Source: an uncultured Eubacteriales bacterium (lineage in GTDB: Bacteria > Bacillota > Clostridia > Oscillospirales > CAG-272). Taken from it: DNA of 14,030 bases. Position numbers and translations under genes: made by a program. The notes under the pieces were generated by a model. The model had not been told where the DNA came from, searched no databases, and was given only the letters and a program-made list of their open reading frames with translations. The stretch is from NCBI GenBank assembly GCA_934434925.1, contig CAKSAC010000024.1, forward strand, positions 1 through 14,030, written 5' to 3'. Positions 7,494-13,390 of the stretch are shown piece after piece (positions within the stretch are counted from its first letter, which is position 1; every line of letters begins with the position of its first letter).

Positions 7494-7554
7494 CGCAAGA
7501 GGCGAAAAGCCGACGAAGGAAAAAACTATAAAGGCCGCAAGAGGCGAAAAGCCG
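7494..7554 (+). repeat. Two copies of a 19-bp repeat at a 42-bp period, AA-AB spacer
   Basis: CGCAAGAGGCGAAAAGCCG occurs at 7494-7512 and 7536-7554, and the flanking bases (TAAAG) are also similar. It lies in the 220-bp T-poor spacer 7449-7668 between spoIIIAA and spoIIIAB. That spacer otherwise holds an 18-bp repeat and the spoIIIAB ribosome site. No gene is supported there. Confidence 0.93.
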
Positions 7555-7590
7555 GCGGCAGATAAAGCCGAACAGACCAAAGAAGCCGGG

Positions 7591-7626
7591 AAAATGCAGA
7601 GAAACGGGAAAATGCAGAGAAACGGG
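7591..7626 (+). repeat. Two tandem 18-bp repeats before spoIIIAB
   Basis: The unit AAAATGCAGAGAAACGGG occurs perfectly at 7591-7608 and 7609-7626. Each unit contains an ATG in frame with spoIIIAB, which invites false upstream start calls. Confidence 0.96.
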
Positions 7627-7668
7627 AAAAAGGCCGGAAACGAAAAGCCGGAAGAAAGGAGAATGCCT

Positions 7669-8154
7669 GTGTTCACAAAACTTGTCGGGGCGGCGCTTAT
7701 GGCCTTCGCGACCTGTGCGCTTGCAGGGGCCGCCGCCGCAGGGGAACGCCGCCGATATGCGTCTGTTGCATCGCTTCTGCGGTTTTTACGATTTGTGCGG
7801 GCGGAGATTGCGTTTTCCCTCACGCCGATGCCCGAAATCTGTGAAAAATTCCGGGATGAGGGGTTGGAGGCCGCAGGGTTCCTTGAAAAAATGCGGAAGG
7901 AAGGGCTGACGGCGGCTTTGACCGATTGCCGGGAGGCTCTTTGGCTGAAGGAAGAAGAATTCCTGCTGTTGACCTCTTTTTCCAAGGAGATCGGAAGGGG
8001 ATACCGGGAGAGTGAACTGTCTTTGCTGGACCGGCACATCGAGGCGTTGAACGCCTTGGCCGAAGAAGTGCGAACCCGTCTGCCCGGGCGCATCAGACTT
8101 TCCCGCACGCTTCTTCTTTCCGGCGGGGCGGCGCTGATCCTTTTGTTGCTCTGA
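7669..8154 (+). CDS. spoIIIAB: Stage III sporulation protein AB (161 aa)
   Basis: A mother-cell membrane component of the SpoIIIA channel, structurally related to GspF-like secretion proteins. An N-terminal helix (about 3-24) is followed by a helical cytoplasmic domain (about 30-145) with the family pattern SLLRFLRFVRAEI, a central LLTSFSKEIGRG and a C-terminal hydrophobic segment LLLSGGAALILLLL (148-161). The length is close to Bacillus SpoIIIAB (171 aa). Start choice: AAAGGAG (7655-7661) lies only 1 nt before ATG 7663 but 7 nt before GTG 7669, so GTG gives the proper spacing. ATG 7663 would add two residues. The frame stays open further upstream (ATGs at 7594 and 7612), but that part is Lys-rich repeat sequence without a ribosome site. 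It is preceded by 220 bp and followed by 317 bp of repeat-rich spacer. Confidence 0.9.
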   Translation: MFTKLVGAALMAFATCALAGAAAAGERRRYASVASLLRFLRFVRAEIAFSLTPMPEICEKFRDEGLEAAGFLEKMRKEGLTAALTDCREALWLKEEEFLLLTSFSKEIGRGYRESELSLLDRHIEALNALAEEVRTRLPGRIRLSRTLLLSGGAALILLLL

Positions 8155-8194
8155 AAGCAGCGCGGAAAAGCGCAAAGCATACGAAAAAATCGAT

Positions 8195-8273
8195 ATTTGC
8201 AAAGAATACTTTACTTTTTGGAGAGTGGAATGCCGCGGGGCCATAAAAAGTGAAAACCGGGCAATTGCCGCGG
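8195..8273 (+). repeat. Dispersed intergenic repeat, copy B
   Basis: Homologous to copy A at 6215-6294, with the same two blocks and the same 26-bp gap. Only one degenerate version of the 38-bp unit is present here, against three in copy A. Confidence 0.85.
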
Positions 8274-8291
8274 CGCAACCCGAAAAGAAAG

Positions 8292-8321
8292 CGACCGGAA
8301 AGAAGGCGACCGGAAAGAAAG
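8292..8321 (+). repeat. Two tandem 15-bp repeats, AB-AC spacer
   Basis: CGACCGGAAAGAAGG (8292-8306) and CGACCGGAAAGAAAG (8307-8321) differ at one base. Degenerate related sequence continues to about 8340. Confidence 0.9.
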
Positions 8322-8398
8322 CAACGAAAAAAAGAAACGGACAATGGCCGGGGGCCGGGTATCCGGAGAAAGAGCGCGGTTTGTTCTTGGGCTTGCCC

Positions 8399-8427
8399 GC
8401 ATTTTCGTGCGAGATAGCGCATATAGT
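8399..8427 (+). promoter_or_regulatory. Candidate sigma-E promoter for spoIIIAC
   Basis: GCATTTT (8399-8405), a 14-bp spacer and CATATAGT (8420-8427) match the Bacillus sigma-E consensus (KMATATT, 13-15 bp, CATACAAT) at 6 of 7 and 6 of 8 positions. It lies about 45 bp before the spoIIIAC start, inside the operon. Confidence 0.45.
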
Positions 8428-8471
8428 AGTAAAAACGCCGGGATGGTGGCTTGATTCCGGCCGGAGGAAAC

Positions 8472-8666
8472 ATGGATATCGGATTGATATTGAAGGTGGT
8501 GGGGGTCGGCATGATCGTCACGGTGGCATGCCAGATTCTTTCAAAAGCGGGGCGGGATGAGCAGTCCATGCTTGTGTCGCTGTCGGGTATTGTTTTGGTG
8601 CTTTTGATGCTGATCGGAAAGATTGGGGAACTTTTTGAAACGATCAAAAGCGTTTTCGGTTTCTGA
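8472..8666 (+). CDS. spoIIIAC: Stage III sporulation protein AC (64 aa)
   Basis: A small integral membrane protein of the SpoIIIA channel in the mother-cell (outer forespore) membrane. Two helices lie at about 4-24 and 33-51. The conserved pattern VGVGMIV...ILSKAGRDE and the ending IKSVFGF resemble Bacillus SpoIIIAC (68 aa). CGGAGG 4 nt before the ATG fixes the start; an in-frame ATG at 8451 has no ribosome site and would add seven atypical residues. The stop overlaps the spoIIIAD start by one base (TGATG), which implies coupled translation. Confidence 0.93.
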   Translation: MDIGLILKVVGVGMIVTVACQILSKAGRDEQSMLVSLSGIVLVLLMLIGKIGELFETIKSVFGF

Positions 8667-9049
8667 TGGTACGCCTGTGCGGACTGGCTCTCGTCGGAGC
8701 GGTGTCGGTGCTTTTGCTCCGGGAGCACGGGAGTAAATGGAGTGCGCTTGCCGGAGTGGCCGCCGGAATTTTATTGCTTTTTGAACTGTTGGAGCGCTAC
8801 CGCCGGATTCTTGCACCGCTCGGTACCCTTTCGGAAAACGCCCTTCTTGCCGATTGCTTTTCGCTTTCTCTGCGTGCGCTCGGTATCGCCATGCTGACGG
8901 CTTTTTCGGCTGATGTATGCCGACAGATGGGAGAGGCGGCTTTGGCCGGGCGGGTCGAAATGCTTGGCCGCGCCGAAATTCTGCTGGCCGCTTTGCCGAC
9001 GCTTTTGCGGATTCTGGAACTCTCGCGCACGCTGGCGGGGGGCGCATGA
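8666..9049 (+). CDS. spoIIIAD: Stage III sporulation protein AD (127 aa)
   Basis: An integral membrane protein of the SpoIIIA channel, paired with SpoIIIAC. Hydrophobic segments lie at about 3-18, 25-41, 67-84 and 102-118. The stretch ALGIAMLTAFSADVCRQMGEAALAGRVEMLGRAEIL (71-106) carries the family's conserved core, seen in Bacillus as IGIAYIAEFGAQLTKDAGQGAIASKIELAGK. The length is close to Bacillus SpoIIIAD (133 aa). The gene overlaps AC by 1 nt and AE by 4 nt, in the compact part of the operon. Confidence 0.94.
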   Translation: MVRLCGLALVGAVSVLLLREHGSKWSALAGVAAGILLLFELLERYRRILAPLGTLSENALLADCFSLSLRALGIAMLTAFSADVCRQMGEAALAGRVEMLGRAEILLAALPTLLRILELSRTLAGGA

Positions 9050-10227
9050 TGCGCCGCGCATGGGTCGGTCTGCTCTGCTTTTTCACGCTCGGAACGCTTT
9101 TGTGTCTGCCGGTCTCGGCCGGGGGAGTTTCCGCGATGCAGGCAGAGCGCGATGCGACAGAACGGTGTACGGTTCCGGCCGCGGACGATGGGCAGATCAA
9201 GCGCCCCGAGGAATATCTGGATGAACTTTTTTCCGCGCTCCCCGATCTTGTCAAAGAAAACGGCGGAACCGAAACATATACCGCGCGTGTGCAGGAAGCG
9301 CTCGGGGTCGAGGCGGTTCTTCGCGCGGCGGCCGACAGCCTTTCGGACAAAACGCCGAAACTCCTGACGACCTTTTGCGCATTGGCCGGGGCGGTCCTGC
9401 TCTTTGCGGTAGCCGCCGCCCTTCGGGAGCAGTTTTCCCCCGAAATCGGCCGGGCGGTAGACGGTGTGATGGGGGCCGGGTTGGTTCTTTTCCTTTATTC
9501 CTGCTTTTCGGACTGTTTTGAACGCTGTGCGCTTTTTCTGACGGATATGCGGAGCCTTTCGGATTTCTGTGCGCCGCTTTTCGGCGGGTTGTATCTGACC
9601 GGCGGGAACGTAGGAGCGGCCGCCGCCGGGGGTGCGGCACTTGCGGGGCTTTCCTATTTGCTGGAACACCTGTGTGCCGGGGTCTTGTTGCCGCTTTGCC
9701 GTCTTTTTCTCGGCTTTTTGCTGGTTGGGGCGTTCGGCGAGGTCAAAACCGACGGCATGGTGGGAACGATCCGGAATCTGTATACCACAGTGCTCGGCTT
9801 TTCCTGCATGCTCCTGACGGCCTCGCTCAGCTTGCGTTCTACCCTCGGCAATGCGGCCGATTCGGTGGGGATGCGCGCCATGAAATTTGCCGTCGGCAGT
9901 ATGATTCCGATGGTCGGCAGTACGGTCAGCGGGAGTCTGGCCACGCTTTCGGCTTCGCTCTCTCTGATCCGGACCACGGCGGGAGGCGGGGTGGTTGCGG
10001 TCATTTTGTTTTCGGCTCTGCCGCTGATCCTGGAACTGCTCCTTGCGCGGCTGGCGCTTTCGCTCCTTGCGTCTCTTGCCGGACTGTTTGATGCGGCGGG
10101 AGCGGCCCGGCTCTTTCACGGGTTTCGTTCGCTTTTCGATCTTTGTCTGGCCGCAGTCGTTTTCTCTTCGATCTTGTTTATTTTCATCGCCGCCAGCCTG
10201 ATGAAATGCGCGGCGGCGGCCGGATAA
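9046..10227 (+). CDS. spoIIIAE: Stage III sporulation protein AE (393 aa)
   Basis: The largest polytopic membrane protein of the SpoIIIA channel. It begins with a signal-peptide-like segment (1-26, LPVSAGG cleavage-type end). A short polar domain with conserved amphipathic stretches (about 45-100) follows, then about seven helices in residues 105-388. The segment GMRAMKFAVGSMIPMVGSTVSGSL (285-308) is the most conserved part of the family. The length matches Bacillus SpoIIIAE (about 399 aa). The start at 9046 forms an ATGA overlap with spoIIIAD; a second ATG follows directly at 9049 and cannot be excluded. A 211-bp repeat-filled spacer comes next, breaking the tight spacing seen from AC to AE. 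Confidence 0.95.
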   Translation: MMRRAWVGLLCFFTLGTLLCLPVSAGGVSAMQAERDATERCTVPAADDGQIKRPEEYLDELFSALPDLVKENGGTETYTARVQEALGVEAVLRAAADSLSDKTPKLLTTFCALAGAVLLFAVAAALREQFSPEIGRAVDGVMGAGLVLFLYSCFSDCFERCALFLTDMRSLSDFCAPLFGGLYLTGGNVGAAAAGGAALAGLSYLLEHLCAGVLLPLCRLFLGFLLVGAFGEVKTDGMVGTIRNLYTTVLGFSCMLLTASLSLRSTLGNAADSVGMRAMKFAVGSMIPMVGSTVSGSLATLSASLSLIRTTAGGGVVAVILFSALPLILELLLARLALSLLASLAGLFDAAGAARLFHGFRSLFDLCLAAVVFSSILFIFIAASLMKCAAAAG

Positions 10228-10281
10228 ACGCGGAAAAGGGAACGCGAAAAGGCAACGCGAAAAGGCAACGCGGAAAAGGCG
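10228..10281 (+). repeat. Four tandem 13-14-bp repeats after spoIIIAE
   Basis: Units at 10228-10241, 10242-10254, 10255-10267 and 10268-10281 follow ACGCGAAAAGGCA with one optional extra G. They begin at the base directly after the spoIIIAE stop codon. Confidence 0.93.
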
Positions 10282-10293
10282 GCGGGCGGCGGG

Positions 10294-10388
10294 GAAGATA
10301 CAAAGCGAGGGAAGATACAAGGCGAGGGAAGATACAAGGCGAGAGAAGATACAAGGTGAGGGAAGATACAAAGCGAGAGAAGATACAA
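10294..10388 (+). repeat. Five and a half tandem 17-bp repeats, AE-AF spacer
   Basis: Units of GAAGATACAARGCGAGR start at 10294, 10311, 10328, 10345 and 10362, with a partial sixth copy at 10379-10388. The units differ at only three positions. The array contains almost no T on the plus strand apart from the one in GATACAA. The rest of the 211-bp spacer (10228-10438) is the 13-bp array, a short AT stretch and the spoIIIAF ribosome site. Confidence 0.97.
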
Positions 10389-10438
10389 TATATATAACGG
10401 AAGGAAAGGACGCCGGGCAGAAAGGACCGGGGGAGAAT

Positions 10439-10891
10439 ATGCAGGAGTATTTTGTGACGGTGCTGACGGTCGGGGCGGTGAGCGCGGTGCTGATGGCGCT
10501 CTCCCCGGCCGGGGAAGTCAAAAAAGGGGTGCGCTTTGCGCTTTCGCTTGCGGTGCTGGCCGCGGTGGTCTTCCCGCTCGGCGACGGAAAGCCGGAATTA
10601 CCGGCGTTACCGGGGTTCCATACCGGCGCGGGCGAAACGGGCGATTATCTGAAACAGAAGACCGCGGAGGCCGTTTTCCGGGGGATGGAGGCGGCGCTTT
10701 GCGAGCGGTTCAACCTGGCGGAAGGGGTCTCTCTTTCCGGGGAGGCCGATATCGTGGGAGACACCGTTATTGTACGGCATATCGTGCTGACGCTGAGCGG
10801 GCGTGCCAGGATGGCCGATGTTCCGGCTCTTTTAAGCTACCTGTCCGAAAACACGGGCGCTGAATGTGAGGTGATATACGGTGGCGGATGA
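10439..10891 (+). CDS. spoIIIAF: Stage III sporulation protein AF (150 aa)
   Basis: A membrane-anchored component of the SpoIIIA channel whose soluble domain has the ring-building-motif fold related to secretion-ring proteins. Two N-terminal helices (about 3-21 and 31-48) are followed by an extracytoplasmic domain (about 65-150). The basic LSPAGEVKKGVRFALSLAVL between the helices is typical: Bacillus SpoIIIAF also has a short P-x-G-x-x-KY/KG loop there. GGGGGAG just upstream supports the ATG start. The gene overlaps spoIIIAG by 11 nt. It follows the repeat-filled spacer and may have its own promoter, but only a -10-like GATACAAT (10382-10389) without a matching -35 is visible. Confidence 0.9.
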   Translation: MQEYFVTVLTVGAVSAVLMALSPAGEVKKGVRFALSLAVLAAVVFPLGDGKPELPALPGFHTGAGETGDYLKQKTAEAVFRGMEAALCERFNLAEGVSLSGEADIVGDTVIVRHIVLTLSGRARMADVPALLSYLSENTGAECEVIYGGG

Positions 10892-11354
10892 AAAACAGAA
10901 GAAAAGCGGAATCCTTTCCGCGTTTGCCTTTTTGCGTGGAAAGTGGTCGCTTCTCCTGGTCGGGGTGCTGGGGCTTGCGCTCCTTGCCTTTGGCGGCGCG
11001 GCCGGCGCACAAAACCGGGAATCCCTGCCTGCGGAAGATACGGGTGAAGCGTACCGCGTCGCCATGGAAGCCGAGCTGACATCTCTTTGCAGGCAGGTGC
11101 GGGGCGCGGGAGAGGTGAGCGTTTTCCTGACGCTCAAAAGCGGCGCAAAGCATGTTTACGCGGAAGGAAAAAACGGCATCAGCCTCGCGGGCGGGAAAGC
11201 GATTCTTCTGCGCACGGATCCGCCCGAGATCGGCGGAATCACGGTGGTTTGCACCGGGGGAAATGACCCCGGCGTGCGCGAGACCCTGATCGCCATGCTG
11301 TCGGCGACTTTGGGGGTCGGGAGCAACCGGATTTATATTACCGCAAAAAAATAA
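10881..11354 (+). CDS. spoIIIAG: Stage III sporulation protein AG, compact form (157 aa)
   Basis: A single-pass membrane protein that forms a large ring in the space between mother cell and forespore. One helix lies at 21-41, then a short linker, then the ring-building domain (about 58-157) with GAGEVSVFLTLKSG (75-88) and PPEIGGITVVCTGG (104-117), followed by an amphipathic helix and the last strand (RIYITAKK). The GTG start is supported by GAGGTGAT about 7 nt upstream and lies inside the end of spoIIIAF. The protein is much shorter than Bacillus SpoIIIAG (229 aa). Only about 15 residues separate the two core segments, so the beta-triangle insertion known from Bacillus appears to be missing. 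Confidence 0.9.
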   Translation: MADEKQKKSGILSAFAFLRGKWSLLLVGVLGLALLAFGGAAGAQNRESLPAEDTGEAYRVAMEAELTSLCRQVRGAGEVSVFLTLKSGAKHVYAEGKNGISLAGGKAILLRTDPPEIGGITVVCTGGNDPGVRETLIAMLSATLGVGSNRIYITAKK

Positions 11355-11362
11355 AAAAACCG

Positions 11363-11391
11363 GCATACGACCGACATCGGTCGCATATAGA
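11363..11391 (+). promoter_or_regulatory. Candidate sigma-E promoter with central palindrome, before spoIIIAH
   Basis: GCATACG (11363-11369), a 14-bp spacer and CATATAGA (11384-11391) resemble sigma-E boxes at 5 of 7 and 5 of 8 positions. They share the spacer length and the CATATAG core with the candidate before spoIIIAC. The spacer lies within the perfect inverted repeat CGACCGA-CA-TCGGTCG (11368-11383), which could be an operator. On the plus strand no T-run follows the palindrome, so it is not a usual terminator for spoIIIAG. Confidence 0.4.
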
Positions 11392-11430
11392 TGTACCACA
11401 GAACAAAAGAAGAAACGCGGAGGAACAGTT

Positions 11431-12000
11431 ATGGCAAAAATCTCTTTCAGGTCCAAGATATTCTCAAAAGCGGGGAAACGGAGTATCATCATTGTGTGCG
11501 CGGTCCTGCTCATCGGGCTGGCCGTTTATCTGAATTACGCGTGGTTTTACGGCGCGGCGGGGGATATCGGGTACGGGAAAAACAACATGAAGGACGAACC
11601 GACGGGAAATACCGGGAATCCCGACGCCGGGGATGAAAACGTCAGCATATCGACCTATTTCAGCGCGACCCAGCTCTCCCGCAAGCAGGCGCGCGATGAG
11701 GCACTGGATGTTTTGCAGGATGTGGTAGCCAGCGACAAAGCGCAGGAAACCGCCAAAAATGACGCGATGGTGCAAATGTCGAAGATTGCGCAGGATATTC
11801 AGAATGAAGCAAATATCGAGAGCCTTGTCAAGGCCAAAGGGTACGAAGAGTGCGTGGCCGTCATCAACGGGGAAAAGGTAAACGTAATCGTGAAGTCCGG
11901 CGAGGCGCTGATTGCATCACAGGTTGCGCAGATCAATGAAATTGTCTATGAAGCCACGGGCATTGTTCCCGCCAACGTCAAGATCATGCGCAAGAGCTGA
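11431..12000 (+). CDS. spoIIIAH: Stage III sporulation protein AH (189 aa)
   Basis: The mother-cell membrane protein that binds SpoIIQ of the forespore across the intermembrane space and forms the outer ring of the channel. One membrane helix (18-40) is followed by a Gly/Asn/Asp-rich linker (about 41-72). A helical segment YFSATQLSRKQARDEALDVLQ (76-96) comes next, then the ring-building domain (about 132-187) with VINGEKVNVIV and the final strand VPANVKIM. The length is near Bacillus SpoIIIAH (218 aa), with a shorter linker. CGGAGG 7 nt before the ATG fixes the start. It is the last gene of the operon and is followed by a strong terminator. A 76-bp gap before it holds a candidate promoter. 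Confidence 0.95.
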   Translation: MAKISFRSKIFSKAGKRSIIIVCAVLLIGLAVYLNYAWFYGAAGDIGYGKNNMKDEPTGNTGNPDAGDENVSISTYFSATQLSRKQARDEALDVLQDVVASDKAQETAKNDAMVQMSKIAQDIQNEANIESLVKAKGYEECVAVINGEKVNVIVKSGEALIASQVAQINEIVYEATGIVPANVKIMRKS

Positions 12001-12009
12001 AAATCCCGG

Positions 12010-12040
12010 AAAAAGCCGTAAAAAAGCGGCTTTTTTCTTT
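12010..12040 (+). terminator. Rho-independent terminator of the spoIIIA operon
   Basis: AAAAAGCCG and CGGCTTTTT form a 9-bp stem around an 8-nt loop, followed by TTTTTTCTTTTTTT. It begins 9 bp after the spoIIIAH stop codon and separates the operon from asd. Confidence 0.92.
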
Positions 12041-12057
12041 TTTTCGCCCCGGAGGAA

Positions 12058-12086
12058 TTGACAAGCGGCGGCTGAAGTGTTATAAT
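12058..12086 (+). promoter_or_regulatory. Sigma-A promoter of asd, perfect consensus
   Basis: TTGACA (12058-12063), a 17-bp spacer and TATAAT (12081-12086). The predicted transcription start is near 12093, leaving a leader of about 46 nt. That is too short for a lysine riboswitch or T-box. Confidence 0.95.
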
Positions 12087-12094
12087 GCACCTAT

Positions 12095-12109
12095 TACGCG
12101 GGGCGCGTA
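12095..12109 (+). other. 5'-terminal hairpin of the asd leader
   Basis: TACGCG, a 3-nt loop and CGCGTA form a perfect 6-bp stem that begins about 2 nt after the predicted asd transcription start. Confidence 0.45.
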
Positions 12110-12138
12110 TACAATATTCAGTGAACGGAGGAATGGTT

Positions 12139-13218
12139 ATGAAACTGAAAGCAGGTATTGTCGGTGCAACCGGCATGGTGGGGCAGCGTTTTGTCACTCT
12201 GCTGGCGGAACACCCTTATTTTGAAATCTCCGCGCTGATTGCAAGCCCGCGCAGCGCCGGGAAAAGTTATCGGGAAGCGGTCGGGTCCCGGTGGAAACTG
12301 GAAACTCCGATGCCGGAAAAAGCGGCGGAAATGACGGTTCTCTCTTCCGACGACACCCGGGCGATTGCCGACGCATGCGATTTCGTCTTTTGCGCGGTCA
12401 ATATGCCGAAAGAAGAAGTCGTGGAGCTGGAAGAACGCCTTGCCCGCGCCGAATTGCCGGTCGTGTCCAACAACTCGGCAAACCGCTGGACCCCGGATGT
12501 ACCGATGATGATTCCGGAAATCAATGACAGCCATCTGTCTGTTATTCCTTTTCAGAAAAAGCGGCTCGGAACCCGGCGCGGATTTATCGCCGTCAAGCCG
12601 AACTGCTCGATTCAGAGTTATGTGCCGGCGCTGACGCCGCTTCTCGGATTCGGCCCCCGGCGCGTGGTGGCCACCACCTATCAGGCGATCAGCGGAGCCG
12701 GCAAGACCTTCCGCGAATGGCCGGAAATGGTCGGGAATGTCATCCCGTATATCGGCGGGGAAGAGGAAAAGAGTGAACAGGAACCGCTCCGCATCTGGGG
12801 TCATGTCGAAAACGGCGCGATTGTCAAAGCGCAGGCTCCCGTCATTACGACCCAGTGCATCCGCGTACCGGTCATAGACGGGCATATGGCGGCGGTGTTT
12901 GTGGATTTTGAAAAAAAGCCGGCCCGTGAAGAAATCCTCGCCGCGTGGAAAAATTATCGCGGCCGCCCGCAGGAGCTGGAACTGCCGTCGGCTCCCGCAC
13001 AGTTCCTCACGTATTTTGAAGAAGACAACCGCCCGCAGACGGCGCTTGACCGCGATCTGTACGGCGGCATGGGCATTTCGCTCGGCCGTTTGCGCGAGGA
13101 TCCGATCTTCGACTATAAATTTGTCGGACTGTCACACAATACCCTGCGCGGCGCGGCCGGCGGTGCGCTTCTGAACGCCGAACTGCTCTACCGGGAGGGA
13201 TATATCAGCGCGAAGTAA
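12139..13218 (+). CDS. asd: Aspartate-semialdehyde dehydrogenase, archaeal/fungal type (359 aa)
   Basis: Catalyses the NADPH-dependent reduction of aspartyl phosphate to aspartate-4-semialdehyde, the branch point to lysine/diaminopimelate, threonine and methionine. The nucleotide-binding GIVGATGMVGQRF (6-18) opens the protein. The active-site cysteine is C156 in KPNCSIQ, and the catalytic base is H249 in RVPVIDGH (242-249). VVATTYQAISGAGK and IGGEEEKSEQEP are typical of the archaeal/fungal-type subfamily rather than the E. coli or Bacillus type. Start choice: CGGAGG (12126-12131) lies 7 nt before ATG 12139 but only 1 nt before the in-frame ATG 12133, so MKLKAG is preferred. The gene has its own promoter and is separated from spoIIIA by a terminator, so it is a housekeeping gene that only neighbours the sporulation operon. 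Confidence 0.96.
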   Translation: MKLKAGIVGATGMVGQRFVTLLAEHPYFEISALIASPRSAGKSYREAVGSRWKLETPMPEKAAEMTVLSSDDTRAIADACDFVFCAVNMPKEEVVELEERLARAELPVVSNNSANRWTPDVPMMIPEINDSHLSVIPFQKKRLGTRRGFIAVKPNCSIQSYVPALTPLLGFGPRRVVATTYQAISGAGKTFREWPEMVGNVIPYIGGEEEKSEQEPLRIWGHVENGAIVKAQAPVITTQCIRVPVIDGHMAAVFVDFEKKPAREEILAAWKNYRGRPQELELPSAPAQFLTYFEEDNRPQTALDRDLYGGMGISLGRLREDPIFDYKFVGLSHNTLRGAAGGALLNAELLYREGYISAK

Positions 13219-13250
13219 ATGGCGTTGCGCGCGCGCTGTCGTTCCGCAAA

Positions 13251-13276
13251 AACGGCAGACCGGACGGTCTGCCGTT
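13251..13276 (+). terminator. Probable hairpin terminator after asd
   Basis: AACGGCAGACC and GGTCTGCCGTT form a perfect 11-bp stem with a 4-nt loop, 32 bp after the asd stop codon. On the plus strand there is no T-run (CCCGG follows); on the minus strand a TTTTT follows. It most likely ends asd transcripts or protects their 3' ends. I saw no minus-strand gene that would use it. Confidence 0.55.
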
Positions 13277-13354
13277 CCCGGTGGGTGTGCAAAGGCGGCG
13301 GTTTTCGTTTGTTCCGGGGCTTTCGGAAAATATGAAAAAAATCTGAAAAATCCC

Positions 13355-13383
13355 TTGACAAAACAAAAGGGGTTTGCTATAAT
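13355..13383 (+). promoter_or_regulatory. Sigma-A promoter of the tRNA operon, perfect consensus
   Basis: TTGACA (13355-13360), a 17-bp spacer and TATAAT (13378-13383), with A-rich sequence upstream that could act as an UP element. The predicted start is near 13390, about 30 bp before the first tRNA. Confidence 0.95.
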
Positions 13384-13390
13384 AAGAAAG

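Larger units (their letters stand above)
8155..8471 (+). other. 317-bp repeat-rich spacer between spoIIIAB and spoIIIAC
   Basis: No gene is seen here. The first two-thirds are A/G-rich and hold copy B of the dispersed repeat (8195-8273) and a 15-bp tandem repeat (8292-8321). The last third (8340-8471) has ordinary composition and contains a sigma-E-like promoter (8399-8427) and the CGGAGG ribosome site of spoIIIAC. Confidence 0.8.

Noticed and set aside
7399..7668. A Lys-rich N-terminal extension of SpoIIIAB (open frame back to 7399, ATGs at 7594 and 7612)
   Set aside because: The repeat region has almost no T, so stop codons are rare by composition. There is no ribosome site before 7594 or 7612, while a good one sits 7 nt before GTG 7669, where homology begins.
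10365..10389. A firm sigma-E promoter call for spoIIIAF
   Set aside because: The -10-like GATACAAT is good, but no -35 match exists 13-15 bp upstream, and the motif arises from a tandem repeat. Kept only as a finding.
8797..10521. A 574-codon open frame on the minus strand opposite spoIIIAD-AF
   Set aside because: It is antisense to well-recognised spoIIIA genes, has an Arg/Lys/Gln/Pro-rich product without domains, and follows from the GC-rich, T-poor coding strand. The other long minus-strand frames opposite 5636-8728 are rejected for the same reason.
12087..12138. A lysine riboswitch or T-box in the asd leader
   Set aside because: The leader is only about 46 nt and shows a single small hairpin.
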